Source: Ruminococcus sp. AF31-8BH (lineage in GTDB: Bacteria; Bacillota; Clostridia; Lachnospirales; Lachnospiraceae). Taken from it: 64,000 nucleotides of DNA. The stretch covers positions 1 to 64,000 of the forward strand of contig NZ_QTVN01000016.1 in the NCBI RefSeq assembly GCF_003460605.1, in the 5' to 3' direction. Under the pieces are notes generated by a model. That model saw nothing but the letters and a program-made list of their open reading frames with translations, ran no database searches and was not told the origin of the DNA. Positions within the stretch are counted from its first letter, which is position 1, and each line of letters starts with the position of its first letter. This document shows positions 35,442-44,938 of the stretch, one piece after another. The translations under genes were made by a program, and so were the position numbers.

Positions 35442-35490
35442 CATATGCAAAATCGCAAAATGTAATACCATGCTTGTTGGGCCGGCTCTA

Positions 35491-35682
35491 TCAAAGATGA
35501 TAAGCCCTTTTTCCTGTCTCAGAAACCTGGATAGGACTTAGATTTCTTACCCAGTTTAAGATAGTTGACTTTGCTACGCCATATTCACTTGATAACTGAG
35601 GAAATGAGTAATTTCCTGTATTGTACAAATCCACAATTTGTTGCTTAAACTCTTGTGTGTACTTCTTTTGGTTTTTTGCCAT
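35491..35682 (-). mobile_element. IS3-family transposase OrfA fragment
   Basis: 63 codons. KKYTQEFKQQIVDLYNTGNY and SEYGVAKSTILNWVRNLSPI are the HTH region of IS3-group OrfA. The family match stops near residue 55 (SETG) and the frame ends soon after; OrfB is absent. It is debris at the junction between the glycoside locus and the integrase module. Confidence 0.75.
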
Positions 35683-35706
35683 GTTGAACAGCTCCTTTAC
35701 ATTATT

Positions 35707-35841
35707 ATGATTATTATAGGCTATTCAACTTTTTATGTCTATGGTTATATACTAACACCAATAAAAGCCAAAAGAGAAGGCATAACAAGACAGGAAGCAA
35801 TAGAAAAAATATTGGCATTACGGGAGAATGGTACATTGTAG
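35707..35841 (+). CDS. Possible small protein upstream of xis
   Basis: 44 residues from the ATG at 35707: a hydrophobic start (MIIIGYSTFYVYGYIL) and a charged helical tail (AKREGITRQEAIEKILALRE). There is no clear ribosome site and no family is recognised. The tail looks protein-like, so it may be the end of a gene cut by the IS3 fragment. Confidence 0.25.
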   Translation: MIIIGYSTFYVYGYILTPIKAKREGITRQEAIEKILALRENGTL

Positions 35842-35875
35842 TAGTTGAATTTGATATGTGAAAGGAAATGTAGGT

Positions 35876-36073
35876 ATGAGAAAAAAGAACGATATAAAGG
35901 AGGAAAATGGGAAACTTCTTCTTTCAGTAAAAGAAACCTGTGAATTAACTGGGTTATCTGAAAAAACAGTTCGTACTATAATGGCTGAAAATGATTTCTG
36001 CGTCCGAATTGGGCGCAGAACACTTGTACACAGAAAAAAATTTGAACACTGGTTGGAGGAACAGGACACTTGA
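35876..36073 (+). CDS. xis: Excisionase-type DNA-binding protein (Xis)
   Basis: 65 residues from the ATG at 35876 (AAAGGAAATG upstream). A winged-helix excisionase fold is readable: LLLSVKETCELTGLSEKTVR, then CVRIGRRTLVHRKKFEHWLE, the wording of Tn916-type and phage excisionases. It lies 67 bases before the tyrosine integrase on the same strand, the usual xis-int arrangement. It should bend att DNA and direct excision of the element. Confidence 0.85.
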   Translation: MRKKNDIKEENGKLLLSVKETCELTGLSEKTVRTIMAENDFCVRIGRRTLVHRKKFEHWLEEQDT

Positions 36074-36140
36074 ATATTTTTTTAGAACGTGTTAATATTC
36101 TGATGTACTTGAAATCTGGCCTGGAAAGGATGAATACAGT

Positions 36141-37430
36141 ATGGGAAAATCTTTGAAAGGCAAAGAATTAGGAAGTGGACTTTCGCAAAGGAAGGACGGA
36201 CGTTATCAAGCCAAATATTATATACCAGGTTCCCCGAAACCCAAATATTTATATGATAGAAATTTGGCAAAACTAAAGAAAAAACGTGATCTGGAAAAAG
36301 CAAAATACATTCTGGGTTATAATGATAAAGCGAAAAAATATAAAGTTTCTGAATGGTTTGATGTATGGATGAAACTTTACAAAATTGGGCGAATTAAAGC
36401 TAATACGGTTCGTGGATATGTAGATGGATTTGAGCGGGGTGCAGATTTTATTGGCGCTGTGAGGCTTGATTGCCTCACACCTTCTCATATCTACAATATG
36501 GTTGAAGGAATGCAAAACGATGGCTATGCGGAATCATCAGTTGTCCATACTTTATCAATTGTAAAGCAATTACTTCAAAGTGCGGTAGATAATCAAATGA
36601 TTCCAATGAATCCCTGTAAAGGGATTGCAATAGAAAAATCCGAAAAAGTAACAGTTGATCCAATATTGGAGGATGAAAGCAAAATACTTCAACCAGAGGA
36701 AATTAAAACATTTCTTGATGCAGCAAAAAACACGAGATATTATGAACTATTTTATATTATTTTGAATACTGGAATGCGTATTGGCGAAATTACAGCACTT
36801 TGCTGGTCTGATATTGATTTTGAATGTCATCGAATTCGTGTATATAAAACACTGAATAGAACGACGATTTATTTTGATGAAGGAAAAAATCGATTAGAAA
36901 AACCAGAGTCAGTTAAACAGATAACGACGCCTAAGAAAAAGGCAAGTTATCGTTGGATTCCTATGACAGAGGGTGTTGAATTGGCATTTCACTCTTGGGA
37001 GAAAAAGCAGATTGCGGATAAAGAAAAAAGCGGATCATCATGGGGAAAGGAAAATCCTTTCCTCAAAGATTTTCCGGATCTGGTATTCACAACACAACCA
37101 GGAGGGGTTTTTCTTCCTCAATATGCAAACGCGGAATGTTCACGTATTATAAGCATAATTGAAAAAAAAGAGATCGAATTAGCTGAAAAAGAAAATAGGG
37201 AACCTCGTCTTTATGAGGTATATCCCCATAAATTTCGGCATACGTTCGTCACCAAACTGAATGAGTCTAATATGTCTCCATTTACGGTGAGTAAGATTGT
37301 GGGACATACAAGCGTAAATATGACGAACTATTATACACATCTGGAACAGGATTATGTGGCAGATGAATTTAGAAAATTTGCTGCAAAATACGATGAGGGA
37401 AAAGTTCCGGCGGTGCCAGAAAAAGAATAA
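36141..37430 (+). CDS. int: Tyrosine recombinase integrase of conjugative element
   Basis: 429 residues. An N-terminal arm-binding region (SQRKDGRYQAKYYIPG), core-binding SAM-like domain (about 68-170), and catalytic domain with all residues visible: Arg213 in NTGMRIGEITAL, His363/Arg366 in PHKFRHTF, His389 in VGHTSVNM, and the nucleophile Tyr at 397/398 in TNYYTHL. It resembles Int of Tn916/ICE-type elements. Directly downstream are two GGGGGTCAAA repeats (37477-37497), which may be arm-type sites next to the attachment site. Indicates that an integrative element has one end here. Confidence 0.93.
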   Translation: MGKSLKGKELGSGLSQRKDGRYQAKYYIPGSPKPKYLYDRNLAKLKKKRDLEKAKYILGYNDKAKKYKVSEWFDVWMKLYKIGRIKANTVRGYVDGFERGADFIGAVRLDCLTPSHIYNMVEGMQNDGYAESSVVHTLSIVKQLLQSAVDNQMIPMNPCKGIAIEKSEKVTVDPILEDESKILQPEEIKTFLDAAKNTRYYELFYIILNTGMRIGEITALCWSDIDFECHRIRVYKTLNRTTIYFDEGKNRLEKPESVKQITTPKKKASYRWIPMTEGVELAFHSWEKKQIADKEKSGSSWGKENPFLKDFPDLVFTTQPGGVFLPQYANAECSRIISIIEKKEIELAEKENREPRLYEVYPHKFRHTFVTKLNESNMSPFTVSKIVGHTSVNMTNYYTHLEQDYVADEFRKFAAKYDEGKVPAVPEKE

Positions 37431-37476
37431 AGGAAAATTATGAAGAATACTACTGATAACATACAAAATACTAACC

Positions 37477-37497
37477 GGGGGTCAAATGGGGGTCAAA
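37477..37497 (+). repeat. Tandem GGGGGTCAAA repeats after int
   Basis: Two exact 10-bp copies (37477-37486 and 37488-37497) separated by one base, about 50 bp after the int stop. The position suits an integrase arm-binding site near att. The att core itself cannot be identified without the partner end. Confidence 0.4.
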
Positions 37498-37787
37498 CTA
37501 CTATTTCAGGTGCTTCAAACCCGCATAAATTAAGGGATTCAGCGCAAACCATGAAACTGTCGCCCATACTTGACCGGTGTTTTGTATAATTGATGGAAAA
37601 GATTAAAAACACTTGATTTTGCGGTATTTTTTGATTACTCGGAGACTTTTAAGAGTGGCACAAAATAGTAGTAAATAGCATGGTTTATTCTCAAAAACAG
37701 TGTAGTGTTCAGTGCAGTAAAACAACCTAGAAAAAATTTTTTAACACCAGATCTTGAGTACAGTTTGGTTATAAGAACATGAGAAGT
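37498..37787. other. Non-coding gap between int and nuclease remnant
   Basis: No ORF of note. It likely holds the attachment site; a mixed-composition stretch around 37520-37580 is the best place to look. Nothing else is recognisable. Confidence 0.3.
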
Positions 37788-37830
37788 GGGCCGGATTTTA
37801 CATTTATTTATGTAAAGTTCGGTCCTTTTT
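37788..37830 (+). terminator. Intrinsic terminator
   Basis: GGGCCGGATTTTACAT (37788-37803) pairs with ATGTAAAGTTCGGTCC (37810-37825), with several G-U pairs, then TTTTT. Confidence 0.8.
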
Positions 37831-37935
37831 GGACGCTAAAATAGAAAAATATTATTGTTACAGTTGCAACTTTAGAGTATAATAACAATATAGTCGAAGA
37901 ACAGATTTGATATACTGTAGAAAGGGAGAATACCG

Positions 37936-38520
37936 TTGAACACAGAGATTAAAAATTCAATTCTTACGACAGATAAAGACGCACAATATGATGAAAGTGC
38001 GAAAAGGTTACTTGGTCAGAAAAGCATCCTGGACAAGCTATAACGATATTAAATGCGTTTATTCTATTTGGGTTTGTATGAATATGACTGAAAATAGTCT
38101 GGAACATATTCATCTAGTAAAAGAAAGCATTGTGAATTTACATGCCTGGAAGGGAAAACTTGATTTGATCAATATTGTAATGATTGGTCTATCGGAAGAT
38201 ATTCCTATTCATGAAGAAAAATATGAGTTACATAAATTACTGGGAGCTCTGTTGTCTCAGATCTATCTGTAGATGAAAAACTGGATATTATAGAAAATGA
38301 ATATAAGATTCCGATTGAAAAAGATTTCAGAGAGGATGTGAGTGCCATATGTAATTTGAGTCAGAAAATTAAAGAAACTGGAATTGAAATTGGTAAACGA
38401 GAAATGATTATGAAAATGTGCGATAAAGGCTATACAATCGCTCAGATTGCTAATGTTGCAGGAATGGATGAAAAACAGATTGAAGATACTATAAAAAATG
38501 CTGAATTGCTATCAGTATAA
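37936..38520 (+). pseudogene. Rpn-family PD-(D/E)XK nuclease, deleted and frameshifted
   Basis: Three pieces in different frames belong to one family. A TTG-started piece reads EIKNSILTTDKDAQYDESAK and ends at a TAA near 38041. From 37988 another frame gives SYNDIKCVYSIWVCMNMTEN and LINIVMIGLSEDIP. A third gives LSVDEKLDIIENEY and ends REMIMKMCDKGYTIAQIAN at 38520. Intact relatives are about 300 residues and have the nuclease core between the first and second pieces, which is missing here. The parts therefore show an internal deletion of roughly 100 residues plus a frameshift near 38255. Confidence 0.7.
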
Positions 38521-38571
38521 AAGATTAAACATGACCTAAGCAAACAAATTATATTTTACAGAGTAGGAGCC

Positions 38572-38612
38572 TGGCGGGATGTTACAGTGAGCATCTCGCC
38601 ACTTTATTTATT
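38572..38612 (+). terminator. Intrinsic terminator after nuclease remnant
   Basis: TGGCGGGATG (38572-38581) pairs with CATCTCGCCA (38592-38601), then TTTATTTATTT. Confidence 0.75.
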
Positions 38613-38710
38613 TGACATGGCTTGGCGAAATATCAGAAAATTCTGCGAGTAGAAGAAAATTAGTTAGAATTTATTACAAAATAATAGTGGGGAGTGAATA
38701 AAGAACACAT

Positions 38711-40261
38711 ATGAAGTTTAACATTGTAAGTAGAAATTGTGTGATGACCAATTCAGAAATCGTTTATTTGACAAATGATAATTGGAACGATTATTTTGAA
38801 TATCGAACTATGTACCAAATGTATTATAAAAATCAACATATTGGTGGAGTACGAATTGGTAGGATTGGACAAACAGAAGATCGCCCAGATATTCCAGACG
38901 AATTTGAAACATTACCTACAGATTATTTTTCACTTGGTGTAAGTTTGGAATATTATAAAAATCTTAAAAGAGAAGGAATTCCACGTGTAGAAATTCTAAT
39001 AGCATTGCATGATATAGCGTATGATTTGAAGTTATTGGAGACTGTTCGCGAGGAACGCGTTACTCAGCGCTCTCTTATGAGAGACTTTTCATATTATGCA
39101 GTCAAAGAACAGTTTCATAGAATTGCGGATGGTGGCGCTGTCCTGACAGATTATGATTTTAAATACATTTTGCCTGATAAAGACATTACTACTGGCGAAA
39201 ATTTAGAGCTAGATTTTTATGTGGAGGGAGAGAATAATACCCCACCAAGTAATATTTATGTCCTTATAGGAAAAAATGGAATAGGGAAAACTACAATTAT
39301 AAAAAAAATGCTTAAAACTTTATTATGTAATAATGATTTGCATACATATGGAGAATTCATTACTGGCTGGGGAGGAAACTTTTCAAATATTGTTAATATT
39401 TCTTTTAGTATGTTTGATGATCCCATTACTGAAGTTGATGTCTTTGACAAAATGATATTTTATAAGTATATTGGATTGATAGATGTACGTTATGAAAATG
39501 ATATTCGGAAGCGAAATGTAAAATATGATCAATTGCCAGATATGTTTTTTGAAAGCTACTGGAATGTGATTAAAAGCATTACCAAAAATGAATTATGGAA
39601 ACGCTCTGTTAAAATCCTAGAAACAGATTCGACGTTTAAAGAATTAGATATAGGATCTTGGATATCTCAAGAAAAAAGTAAGTTAGAGAAAATGATACTT
39701 GCAACAGAAAAGTCAATAGAAGAAAAAAATAATATTGAAAAGAATTTCTTTCGCGAAATTATTAATAATCAGTTTTCAAAGTTGAGTTCAGGACATAAAA
39801 TTATTTTGTTAACGGTTGTAAATTTGGTTAATTTTGTAGAGGAAAAAACACTTGTAATCATGGATGAACCAGAAGAGCATTTACATCCACCGCTTGTATC
39901 AGCTTTTATTCGGGCATTATCAGAGTTAATGAGTTACAGAAATGGAGTTGCTATTATTGCAACCCATTCTCCTGTTATTGTGCAGGAAGTGCCTAGAAGA
40001 TGCGTATGGAAAATTAGGGGACATGGGAAGTATCGAAAATTTGAACATCCAGAAATTGAAACTTTTGGAGAAAATCTGGGGGAAATAACTACAGAGATTT
40101 TTGGCTATGATGTTGGAAGCACTGGATTTCATACAATTCTAAAGAATGTTGCTAATAGGAAAAACTCATATGAAAAAGCTCTCAACGAGTTTCAAGGAGA
40201 ACTTGGAAAAGAAGCCAAATCAATACTTCGAGCGTATATGTATGATAAGGAAAACACTTAA
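38711..40261 (+). CDS. AAA/ABC-like ATPase, Septu-like (PtuA-type) defence component
   Basis: 516 residues. An N-terminal ~170-residue domain of unknown role contains LPTDYFSLGVSLEYYKNLKR. Walker A GKNGIGKTT is near residue 188, an SSGHK signature near 360, Walker B LVIMDEPEEHLHPP near 385, and ATHSPVIVQE as the H-loop, all as in SMC/OLD-like AAA_21 ATPases. Its stop overlaps the next start (TAATG) and that gene is an HNH nuclease. ATPase-plus-HNH pairs are the Septu anti-phage arrangement. Canonical PtuA has its Walker A nearer the N-terminus, so this may be a Septu variant rather than a true member. The region is AT-rich compared with the flanks. Confidence 0.7.
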   Translation: MKFNIVSRNCVMTNSEIVYLTNDNWNDYFEYRTMYQMYYKNQHIGGVRIGRIGQTEDRPDIPDEFETLPTDYFSLGVSLEYYKNLKREGIPRVEILIALHDIAYDLKLLETVREERVTQRSLMRDFSYYAVKEQFHRIADGGAVLTDYDFKYILPDKDITTGENLELDFYVEGENNTPPSNIYVLIGKNGIGKTTIIKKMLKTLLCNNDLHTYGEFITGWGGNFSNIVNISFSMFDDPITEVDVFDKMIFYKYIGLIDVRYENDIRKRNVKYDQLPDMFFESYWNVIKSITKNELWKRSVKILETDSTFKELDIGSWISQEKSKLEKMILATEKSIEEKNNIEKNFFREIINNQFSKLSSGHKIILLTVVNLVNFVEEKTLVIMDEPEEHLHPPLVSAFIRALSELMSYRNGVAIIATHSPVIVQEVPRRCVWKIRGHGKYRKFEHPEIETFGENLGEITTEIFGYDVGSTGFHTILKNVANRKNSYEKALNEFQGELGKEAKSILRAYMYDKENT

Positions 40262-41124
40262 TGAAAAAGTTAGAAAAGCCACAGTTTGATATGGAAACGA
40301 TTATAGATAATTGTTTGGTTCATATGCAAAATCCTCGAAAAAAGAGAATCACATTAGTTAAGGAAAAAATAAAGAAAAAAACAGAAGAATATGATGAATT
40401 AGCTCAGCATGGACAATTGCATATAATACCTGAGCATGACACAATTGACAATATTGCAACTAAAGAAGATATGGAAGCTCTATATACGCAAAGATTTGTT
40501 CCGAAAAATCAACCGAATAGAGCATTTTATGATAAAATCTTAGCTTTGGCACCCTATGGAAAATGTCCTTATTGTCAACAAAATTTAGTAAAAACAGTGG
40601 ATCATTTTTTGCCAAAATCAAAGTATGTTGCTTACACTGTTACACCTTATAATCTTATTCCAGCTTGTTCAGATTGTAATACTGGAAAGTTAGATTCAAC
40701 ATTTCATAATCGTGTAGAAGAGCCATTTCATCCATATTATGATAATTTTGATGACTGTGTGTGGCTGAAGGCAAAACTTATAGAAATGGAACCGGTTTCA
40801 TTTCAATTTTATGCAGATCCACCAATTGATATATCTGAAGAGAAAAGACAGCGAATAAGTCATTCGTTTTCTGAACAAGGATTTTGCTTGAATAATATAT
40901 ATAAATTGCATGCAGCAGAAGAGTATTGCAGTCGGGAAACAAGATTAAAAGAATGTTTTCAAAAAGGAAAAAAGGAACTAGCTGTTGAAGTTTTACAAGA
41001 TTTGATTAAAGATGAAAAATCCATTTCACTTAATTCATGGAAAACTGCGTTATATCAATCAATTATTGATAGTGAGTGGTACTGGAATGAATATTTGCCA
41101 GAAATATGTAAAGGAAAGGACTAA
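40261..41124 (+). CDS. HNH endonuclease, Septu-like (PtuB-type)
   Basis: 287 residues. The HNH core is at about 100-145: zinc ligands Cys102/Cys105 (CPYC), catalytic VDHFLPKS (Asp114-His115), NLIPACSDCN with the second Cys pair 136/139 and Asn, then Lys. The rest is helical. It overlaps the ATPase gene by one base, so the two products are made in coupled fashion and probably form a complex. In Septu the ATPase is thought to hold the nuclease until phage infection. All catalytic residues are present, so the pair may be active. Confidence 0.75.
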   Translation: MKKLEKPQFDMETIIDNCLVHMQNPRKKRITLVKEKIKKKTEEYDELAQHGQLHIIPEHDTIDNIATKEDMEALYTQRFVPKNQPNRAFYDKILALAPYGKCPYCQQNLVKTVDHFLPKSKYVAYTVTPYNLIPACSDCNTGKLDSTFHNRVEEPFHPYYDNFDDCVWLKAKLIEMEPVSFQFYADPPIDISEEKRQRISHSFSEQGFCLNNIYKLHAAEEYCSRETRLKECFQKGKKELAVEVLQDLIKDEKSISLNSWKTALYQSIIDSEWYWNEYLPEICKGKD

Positions 41125-41174
41125 TTTCAGCTATTTGTAAGGGAAGAAATAAAATTCAGATGAGGAAAGATAAA

Positions 41175-42544
41175 ATGGAAAATTTTGAGATACTGCCAAC
41201 AGAGGAAAATTTAATAAAAACATTGGAAGCGGATCTGCTGGGGCGAAATCAGCAATTATCATATTTTTATAATCTGTTGCTTGCGCAGAAGGGAGCAAGT
41301 ACTATTGCGGTAGATGGAAAATGGGGAAGCGGAAAAACATTTTTTATAAAACAATCTACGATGGTGATTAATGCAAAAAACCCTGTAAGTATAATTGAAA
41401 AAGAAAAAAGAGAGAAGATACTATCAAAATTATTCTTGACTGAAAGTGATAATTATGATGATTGTAATCTTGCTATATATTATGATGCATGGGAAAATGA
41501 TAATGATACAGATCCTATTGTGTCACTTGTATATGAAATCGCGAAGCAGTTGGGGATGACCTATACATTTGATCCTGATACAGATTTTTTAAATTGGGCG
41601 GTGCAGTTTTAGATGTTTTTAGTGGAAAAAATCTTAAGGGAATTATAGAAAATTTGAAGAGCGATAATCCACTCTCAAAATTCAAAGAACAAAAGGCGTT
41701 AGAAGAAAAATTGAAAGATTTTTTTTCAGAAGCATTGAATGAGCGTGGAAATCGATTAGTAGTTTTTATTGATGAATTGGATAGATGTAAACCCAGTTTT
41801 ACAGTTCGATTATTAGAACAAATAAAACATTACATGCACGATGAGAGAATTACATACGTATTATCAATTAACACAGAGGAATTGCAGCATACAATAAAAA
41901 ATTATTATGGAGATTCATTTGATGCGTGTAGATATTTAGATCGATTCTTTTATTTAAGAATTAACTTGCCTCCGGTTGACAAAAAGAAATTTTACATGAA
42001 TATAGAGTTAAATGGAAGGTACTATTTAGAAATAATTTCTAGACGTATTATTGATGTTTATAATATGCAATTAAGAGAAATAACTCGTTTTTATCGGCAG
42101 GTACGAACTGCGGCCTATGTTCCTACACATGATGATGAAAAATGGAATTGTATATTTCCAGATGGAGAAGCTAGACAATTTATGTTATCTTGTATAGTTC
42201 CAATTATTATAGGATTGAAAATGGTAGATATATCAATGTATGAACAGTTTATTTCTGGAAAAAGTGGAAAACCTATGGTTGATATATTAAACACTAAAGA
42301 ATTTAGTACTGGACTACTTTGTCGTTTCTTAAAAGAGGATGAATCTTTTTCTCAAATAGAAAAAAAGAAATTGATTACACCAGAAGAAAAAATTCTTGAG
42401 ATTTATAATGCTATATTTGTAAATAAATATTCTGGCAATGATTACCAAAAAACAATAGGTAAATGTGAATTTGATGCTGATTCAAGAAAATTTGTTCTGG
42501 TGGCAGCAAGTATGTTATCTCAATATGCGAATTACGAAATATAA
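41175..42544 (+). pseudogene. KAP-family P-loop NTPase, split by a frameshift
   Basis: The first frame (from ATG 41175, AGGAAAG upstream) has the KAP Walker A VDGKWGSGKTFF and IYYDAWENDNDTDPI, then ends at a TAG at 41610. The second frame, open from 41594, continues with GGAVLDVFSGKNLKG and Walker B LVVFIDELDRCKPSF, then YVLSINTEEL, to 42544. The two halves together make one KAP NTPase of about 450 residues. The break lies near the T-run at 41584-41589 (GATTTTTTAAAT), a likely slippage site. KAP proteins include phage-exclusion factors such as PifA, so this would be another defence gene, now probably inactive unless frameshifting is programmed. Confidence 0.75.
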
Positions 42545-42577
42545 AGGTATAAGTATCAGATAAATTATATGTAGACC

Positions 42578-42607
42578 AGAGGGGCTAATCAATTAATGAT
42601 TAGCCTC
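42578..42607. repeat. Hairpin between KAP and Rpn genes
   Basis: GGGGCTAATCA and TGATTAGCCTC form a stem of about 10 bp between convergent genes. There is no T-run on either side, so termination is uncertain. Confidence 0.35.
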
Positions 42608-42688
42608 CTGCTCGGTGTCGATTTATTGGTTACTTTTCAGCTAGGTTATAAGCTTCCAGGGACCAAGGAGAATTCAACTCATTCAATC

Positions 42689-43519
42689 TCAATTCCAAAA
42701 AGAATTCACTTTCCGTTCCGCAATGTCTTTGGAAACGTTGCATTTTTTTGCAACATAGGAAACTGTGTCTGCGAAGGAACGGCCAAGTTCCTGTGAAAGT
42801 TCGACGATGCCTTTTACCTCTGAGGTGAATTTTTCACTTGTAACATAATCACGTAAAACTTCTTCCTGACTATATAAGGTTACCATAATATCAATGACCT
42901 CCTTTTCGTGATTTTCAAGATATTCTTTTAAAATATTTTTATCCTTACAAATACGAATAGTTTCTGTAATAGCTGTTTGCGTATTATTTTTATACAGGTT
43001 TCTTTGTTCATCAATGACCTTGGTAAATAAAACGTATTGGGTAATAATATCGTTGTTTTTACCGGTTATTAGAACCTTTACCTTTGCATCAATTGCAATT
43101 GGTTTTCCAGCAAAAAATTCTTCAGAAAGAGAAATTTCGGTTTTGCTAATTGTTTTGGAACCAGTATATAGAACATATAATTCTGGTTCTGGAAATTCCA
43201 ATTTCGTCGAAGCGTAAACGCTTTGTTTGGAAGAAATAAAATAATCTTTCCAGGTCTGAGCCAGATACATAATACATCTGACAATAATATTTTCTGTCCA
43301 GGTTGACTGTGCTTCTACGAGAATCATTAAGCGGGAACCAACTTTAAATCCAAGATCATTATATGGGTTATTGGCCATTACCTGTTGGAGAGTGACATAT
43401 TCCAGATCTGATTCCAAGACGGTAGTATCTTCAGGATGCAAAGCCTGGTAAAGTTGCAGCAGATATTCCTTATTTGAAAATAAATCTTCAAAAACACTGG
43501 CTTTTACAGTTTGTTTCAT
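42689..43519 (-). CDS. Rpn-family PD-(D/E)XK nuclease/transposase-like protein
   Basis: 276 residues from the ATG at 43519 (GAGGAA twelve bases upstream on the minus strand); a TTG-started frame to 43615 adds 32 residues but has no ribosome site. Rpn-family signs are VFEDLFSNKEYLLQLYQALH, DLGFKVGSRLMILVEAQSTW (the D...E-x-Q nuclease core), and the C-terminal helical tail that ends in a small HTH-like KKCNVSKDIAERKV. These recombination-promoting nucleases are abundant in Lachnospiraceae. It is the intact counterpart of the broken family member at 37936. Confidence 0.85.
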   Translation of the reverse strand: MKQTVKASVFEDLFSNKEYLLQLYQALHPEDTTVLESDLEYVTLQQVMANNPYNDLGFKVGSRLMILVEAQSTWTENIIVRCIMYLAQTWKDYFISSKQSVYASTKLEFPEPELYVLYTGSKTISKTEISLSEEFFAGKPIAIDAKVKVLITGKNNDIITQYVLFTKVIDEQRNLYKNNTQTAITETIRICKDKNILKEYLENHEKEVIDIMVTLYSQEEVLRDYVTSEKFTSEVKGIVELSQELGRSFADTVSYVAKKCNVSKDIAERKVNSFWN

Positions 43520-43749
43520 ATAGTGATCAGATTCCTCATTTGTATGATTTTGAGTATTGGCTGAAAAGTTTATTTCGGCACCTTCTTTCAAGTTAAGTAA
43601 CTGGATCTTTTTCAAAGTTATATTTTCTAATATTATATTATCATAATGGAAGCGGATTTACAATAAAGCTTAAACTCTAATTATGTCAAAAAATATCGGT
43701 CAGTTACTGCTCAGAAGTTAGCTGGACTTGAGAAAAACGAAGGTGCAGA

Positions 43750-44339
43750 CTAATAATTGTCAAAGCCATCAGTTTTCTTATCTGAATATCCCGGACACTC
43801 TGTCCAATTATTCGCTGGTTCTCCCAGCCGCATCAAAACAAACATGCTCATGCATTGACAGAGATAATCGATACTTTCGAAACTCCTGAATGTTACAGCC
43901 TGCGCCTGTTTCCGCTTATAGCTTCTTAGACGCCTTTCGGCTTCATTATTAGTGGCAGGTACACGGGAATCATGCAGGAACATCAGATTGTTCTGCATAT
44001 ATTTCTCCATTCTCAGAAATAAGTTATACCCATCCCTGTAATACTTGTTTGCTGGAACGTTTCCGTATTCCGTTCTGACTGTTTCCAGTACCTCCCGGTA
44101 CCTTTTTTCTAATTCAGAGATCTTTACCGGATCTGGTTCCAGAAATGGCTGGCATCCGTTGCAGAAATGAATCATATCCTGTAACAGCGAACGTATCTCT
44201 TTGTTCCAAGTGCGGTCAAGCTCATTATCTATACTGTCCTTTAGGTAACGCAGCACATGGGCAAGACATTCCTGGTGATCCGCTCCATAATTATAAACGG
44301 TAATATCATGGCCATGGACAAATTCCTTCTTTTGAGAGG
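43750..44339 (-). mobile_element. IS66-family transposase fragment (C-terminal part)
   Basis: About 195 codons on the minus strand read continuously from 44339: VYNYGADHQECLAHVLRYLK, then HDSRVPATNNEAERRLRSYK and KRKQAQAVTFRS, which is the C-terminal part of an IS66 transposase. The N-terminal half of the transposase and the two accessory ORFs are absent. Its 5' edge abuts the 3' end of the TIR-like gene at about 44340, so the rearrangement that left this fragment also cut that gene. Confidence 0.85.
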
Positions 44340-44341
44340 TT

Positions 44342-44938
44342 TTAAATACATAGCTTTAGTTCTTTTGCTAAAGGAATTTTCCAGCTGCCATTACTATCTA
44401 ATTGAATATAAACAATGCCAGAAATATCATTTGGTAATTCAATATCACCTTTGACTAATGCACACACATTATTTCTACCTAATTTACCAATTAAGTAACC
44501 ATGTTCAAATACAACATTTTGTCTTGCCCTGGCCTTTTTTTCTTTCTTCTTCCCTTTTACATATCCCAAGTCGCAAGGGGTATATAAAACAATTCCAAAT
44601 TCTACATCTGAGTATTTTTCAATTTTCTCTATAACTGTCATTCCACTGTTTACTTGTTCGTGCAAAATTATAGGCTCAAGTCCAATTTTTTCTATGAAGC
44701 GGGCAACTTCAAGCTTTACTTCATTATCGTGCCCATGAACAATAAAAATTTTTTTCTTTTTACTTGGAACAACAATATTATTAGAAACATTATCAGGAAT
44801 ACAAATTGTGCCATTATTGGTGCTACTAGATTCAATAATCAAGTTTTGAACGTTTATCGTTTTTTCATTTATAAACGTTTCAGGGGGGATTTCAATGCCA
44901 ATTGATATGGTGTTCTGAATAGTTATGTTATTATCCAT
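44342..44938 (-). CDS. TIR-like nucleotide-binding protein, C-terminus truncated
   Basis: 198 residues from the ATG at 44938 (AAAGGAC upstream). The N-terminal ~65 residues are Asn/Ile/Thr-rich with no known fold. The rest is the TIR-like domain of the CAP12/Pycsar-effector family (PF10137 type): KIFIVHGHDNEVKLEVARFI, PIILHEQVNSGMTVIEKIE, FGIVLYTPCDLGYVK, ARQNVVFEHGYLIGKLG, and SWKIPLAKELK. Family members normally run about ten residues further; here the frame enters IS66 sequence and stops (LCI). These proteins are NAD+-cleaving or nucleotide-sensing effectors in anti-phage systems. No cyclase partner is adjacent. Confidence 0.8.
   Translation of the reverse strand: MDNNITIQNTISIGIEIPPETFINEKTINVQNLIIESSSTNNGTICIPDNVSNNIVVPSKKKKIFIVHGHDNEVKLEVARFIEKIGLEPIILHEQVNSGMTVIEKIEKYSDVEFGIVLYTPCDLGYVKGKKKEKKARARQNVVFEHGYLIGKLGRNNVCALVKGDIELPNDISGIVYIQLDSNGSWKIPLAKELKLCI

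Noticed and set aside
37520..37560. tRNA 3'-end-like TTCAAACCC near int, as an att site
   Set aside because: No acceptor or anticodon stem can be built around it, so it cannot be called a tRNA.
44654..44905. Plus-strand ORF opposite the TIR-like gene
   Set aside because: Shadow of the TIR-like coding frame; Asn/Phe-rich with no domain.
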